From Acidobacteriaceae bacterium (GTDB lineage: Bacteria > Acidobacteriota > Terriglobia > Terriglobales > Acidobacteriaceae), in NCBI GenBank assembly GCA_030041305.1, contig JASHOC010000200.1, positions 1-33,589 of the forward strand: a stretch of DNA of 33,589 nt, read 5' to 3'. Under the pieces are notes generated by a model. It was not told the DNA's origin. It saw nothing but the letters and a program-made list of their open reading frames with translations, and did no database searches. Both the position numbers and the translations under genes were made by a program. Positions 33,347 through 33,589 of this stretch are shown piece after piece; position 1 is the stretch's first letter, and each line of letters starts with the position of its first letter.

Positions 33347-33409
33347 ATTTTCGGGCGTCAGGCCCACGACGGCGGGAGGCTCTAGAATCTGTATTGGCTG
33401 GACAACAAG

Positions 33410-33451
33410 GCCCGGATGGCGAAACTGGCAGACGCAGCGGACTTAAAATCC
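33410..33451 (+). tRNA. tRNA-Leu(UAA), 5' part only
   Basis: GCCCGGATGGCGAAACTGG through the D arm and anticodon stem (GCGGA) to loop CTTAAAA (anticodon TAA) reads as a normal tRNA-Leu, but after TCC at 33449-33451 the stem should continue GC and instead reads AGAAACAGC. The variable arm, T arm and acceptor 3' strand are absent in the remaining 138 bases. The gene is interrupted at about position 42, consistent with element integration. Confidence 0.75.
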
Positions 33452-33567
33452 AGAAACAGCATGCATAACGATCCTTAAATCAACAACTTATAGCTTTACT
33501 TTTCCTTTCACATCTGCTACACAATTACACATGTGCACGGCATTCTTAAGGCACGAAGGAGCTACCA
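33452..33567. other. AT-rich segment after the interrupted tRNA
   Basis: A/T-richer than its surroundings (CAACAACTTATAGC, TTTACTTTTCC, ACACAATTACACATGTGC). It carries no rest of the tRNA and no group I intron signature. It could be the left flank of an integrated element, with an attachment core near the anticodon loop. Confidence 0.45.
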
Positions 33568-33589
33568 ATGTCCGAGACCTTAGAAAGCC
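33568..33589 (+). CDS. Start of an unidentified gene, cut by the window edge
   Basis: ATG at 33568 follows GAAGGAG at about 7-base spacing and encodes MSETLES before the window ends. Nothing can be said about the product from seven codons. Its position just inside a disrupted tRNA makes an integrase or excisionase plausible but unproven. Confidence 0.5.

Noticed and set aside
33410..33589. Group I intron in tRNA-Leu(UAA), as in cyanobacteria
   Set aside because: The intron site is between U34 and A35, whereas here the sequence follows the tRNA to position 42. No P/Q/R/S intron core elements are seen in the remaining bases.

Overview
The window is a moderately GC-rich bacterial chromosome segment, most likely from the Acidobacteriota. 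That placement is an inference from family content: a very large Oar-like TonB-dependent receptor with an N-terminal CarboxypepD_reg domain, a PadR regulator over a short palindrome, a DUF4382-type lipoprotein, an RraA-like protein with a signal peptide, and few genes per operon. No rRNA is present to confirm it.

Layout. (1) 0.25-2.2 kb: a SAMHD1/dGTPase-like HD phosphohydrolase behind a small partner gene that appears to be frameshifted in a C6 run. (2) 2.3-8.2 kb, housekeeping: dnaN on the minus strand, then folC-plsC (4-bp overlap), a NIPSNAP protein, a class I glutamine amidotransferase and rsmG (4-bp overlap). (3) 8.2-10.9 kb, segregation locus: two near-perfect parS palindromes and four DnaA-box-like 9-mers upstream of parA and parB. 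(4) 10.9-13.8 kb: an exported RraA-like protein, an IS256-type transposase remnant, an initiator tRNA with a strong promoter and terminator, two small inverted-repeat elements (one a probable TA-flanked MITE) and an unusual array of GTCTTAC heptamers at exact 11-bp spacing. (5) 13.8-15.4 kb: an exported type B carboxylesterase. (6) 15.5-26.2 kb, a probable catabolic/uptake locus: DUF4038-like secreted glycosidase, TonB-dependent receptor, D-threonine-aldolase-like PLP enzyme and Gfo/Idh/MocA oxidoreductase on the minus strand, with a divergent GntR/FCD regulator and an APC permease on the plus strand. Two well-formed promoters in this locus carry a similar 14-bp motif at the predicted start of transcription, a candidate regulator operator. 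(7) 26.2-30.2 kb: padR, an exported beta-rich protein, two small membrane proteins and a convergent DUF4382-like lipoprotein. (8) 31.2-33.3 kb: a 702-aa radical SAM protein resembling the MJ0619/tetraether-synthase family, a candidate for membrane-lipid chemistry. (9) The right edge: the 5' part of a tRNA-Leu(UAA) that breaks off inside the anticodon stem, followed by unrelated AT-rich DNA and the start of a new ORF. This looks like the left border of an integrated element.

The most interesting items are the divergent Tes-like radical SAM protein, the interrupted tRNA-Leu border, the 11-bp-phased heptamer array, the shared motif of the glycosidase/receptor locus, and the HD-hydrolase pair. 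All functions are inferred from sequence reading alone; no database search was run.
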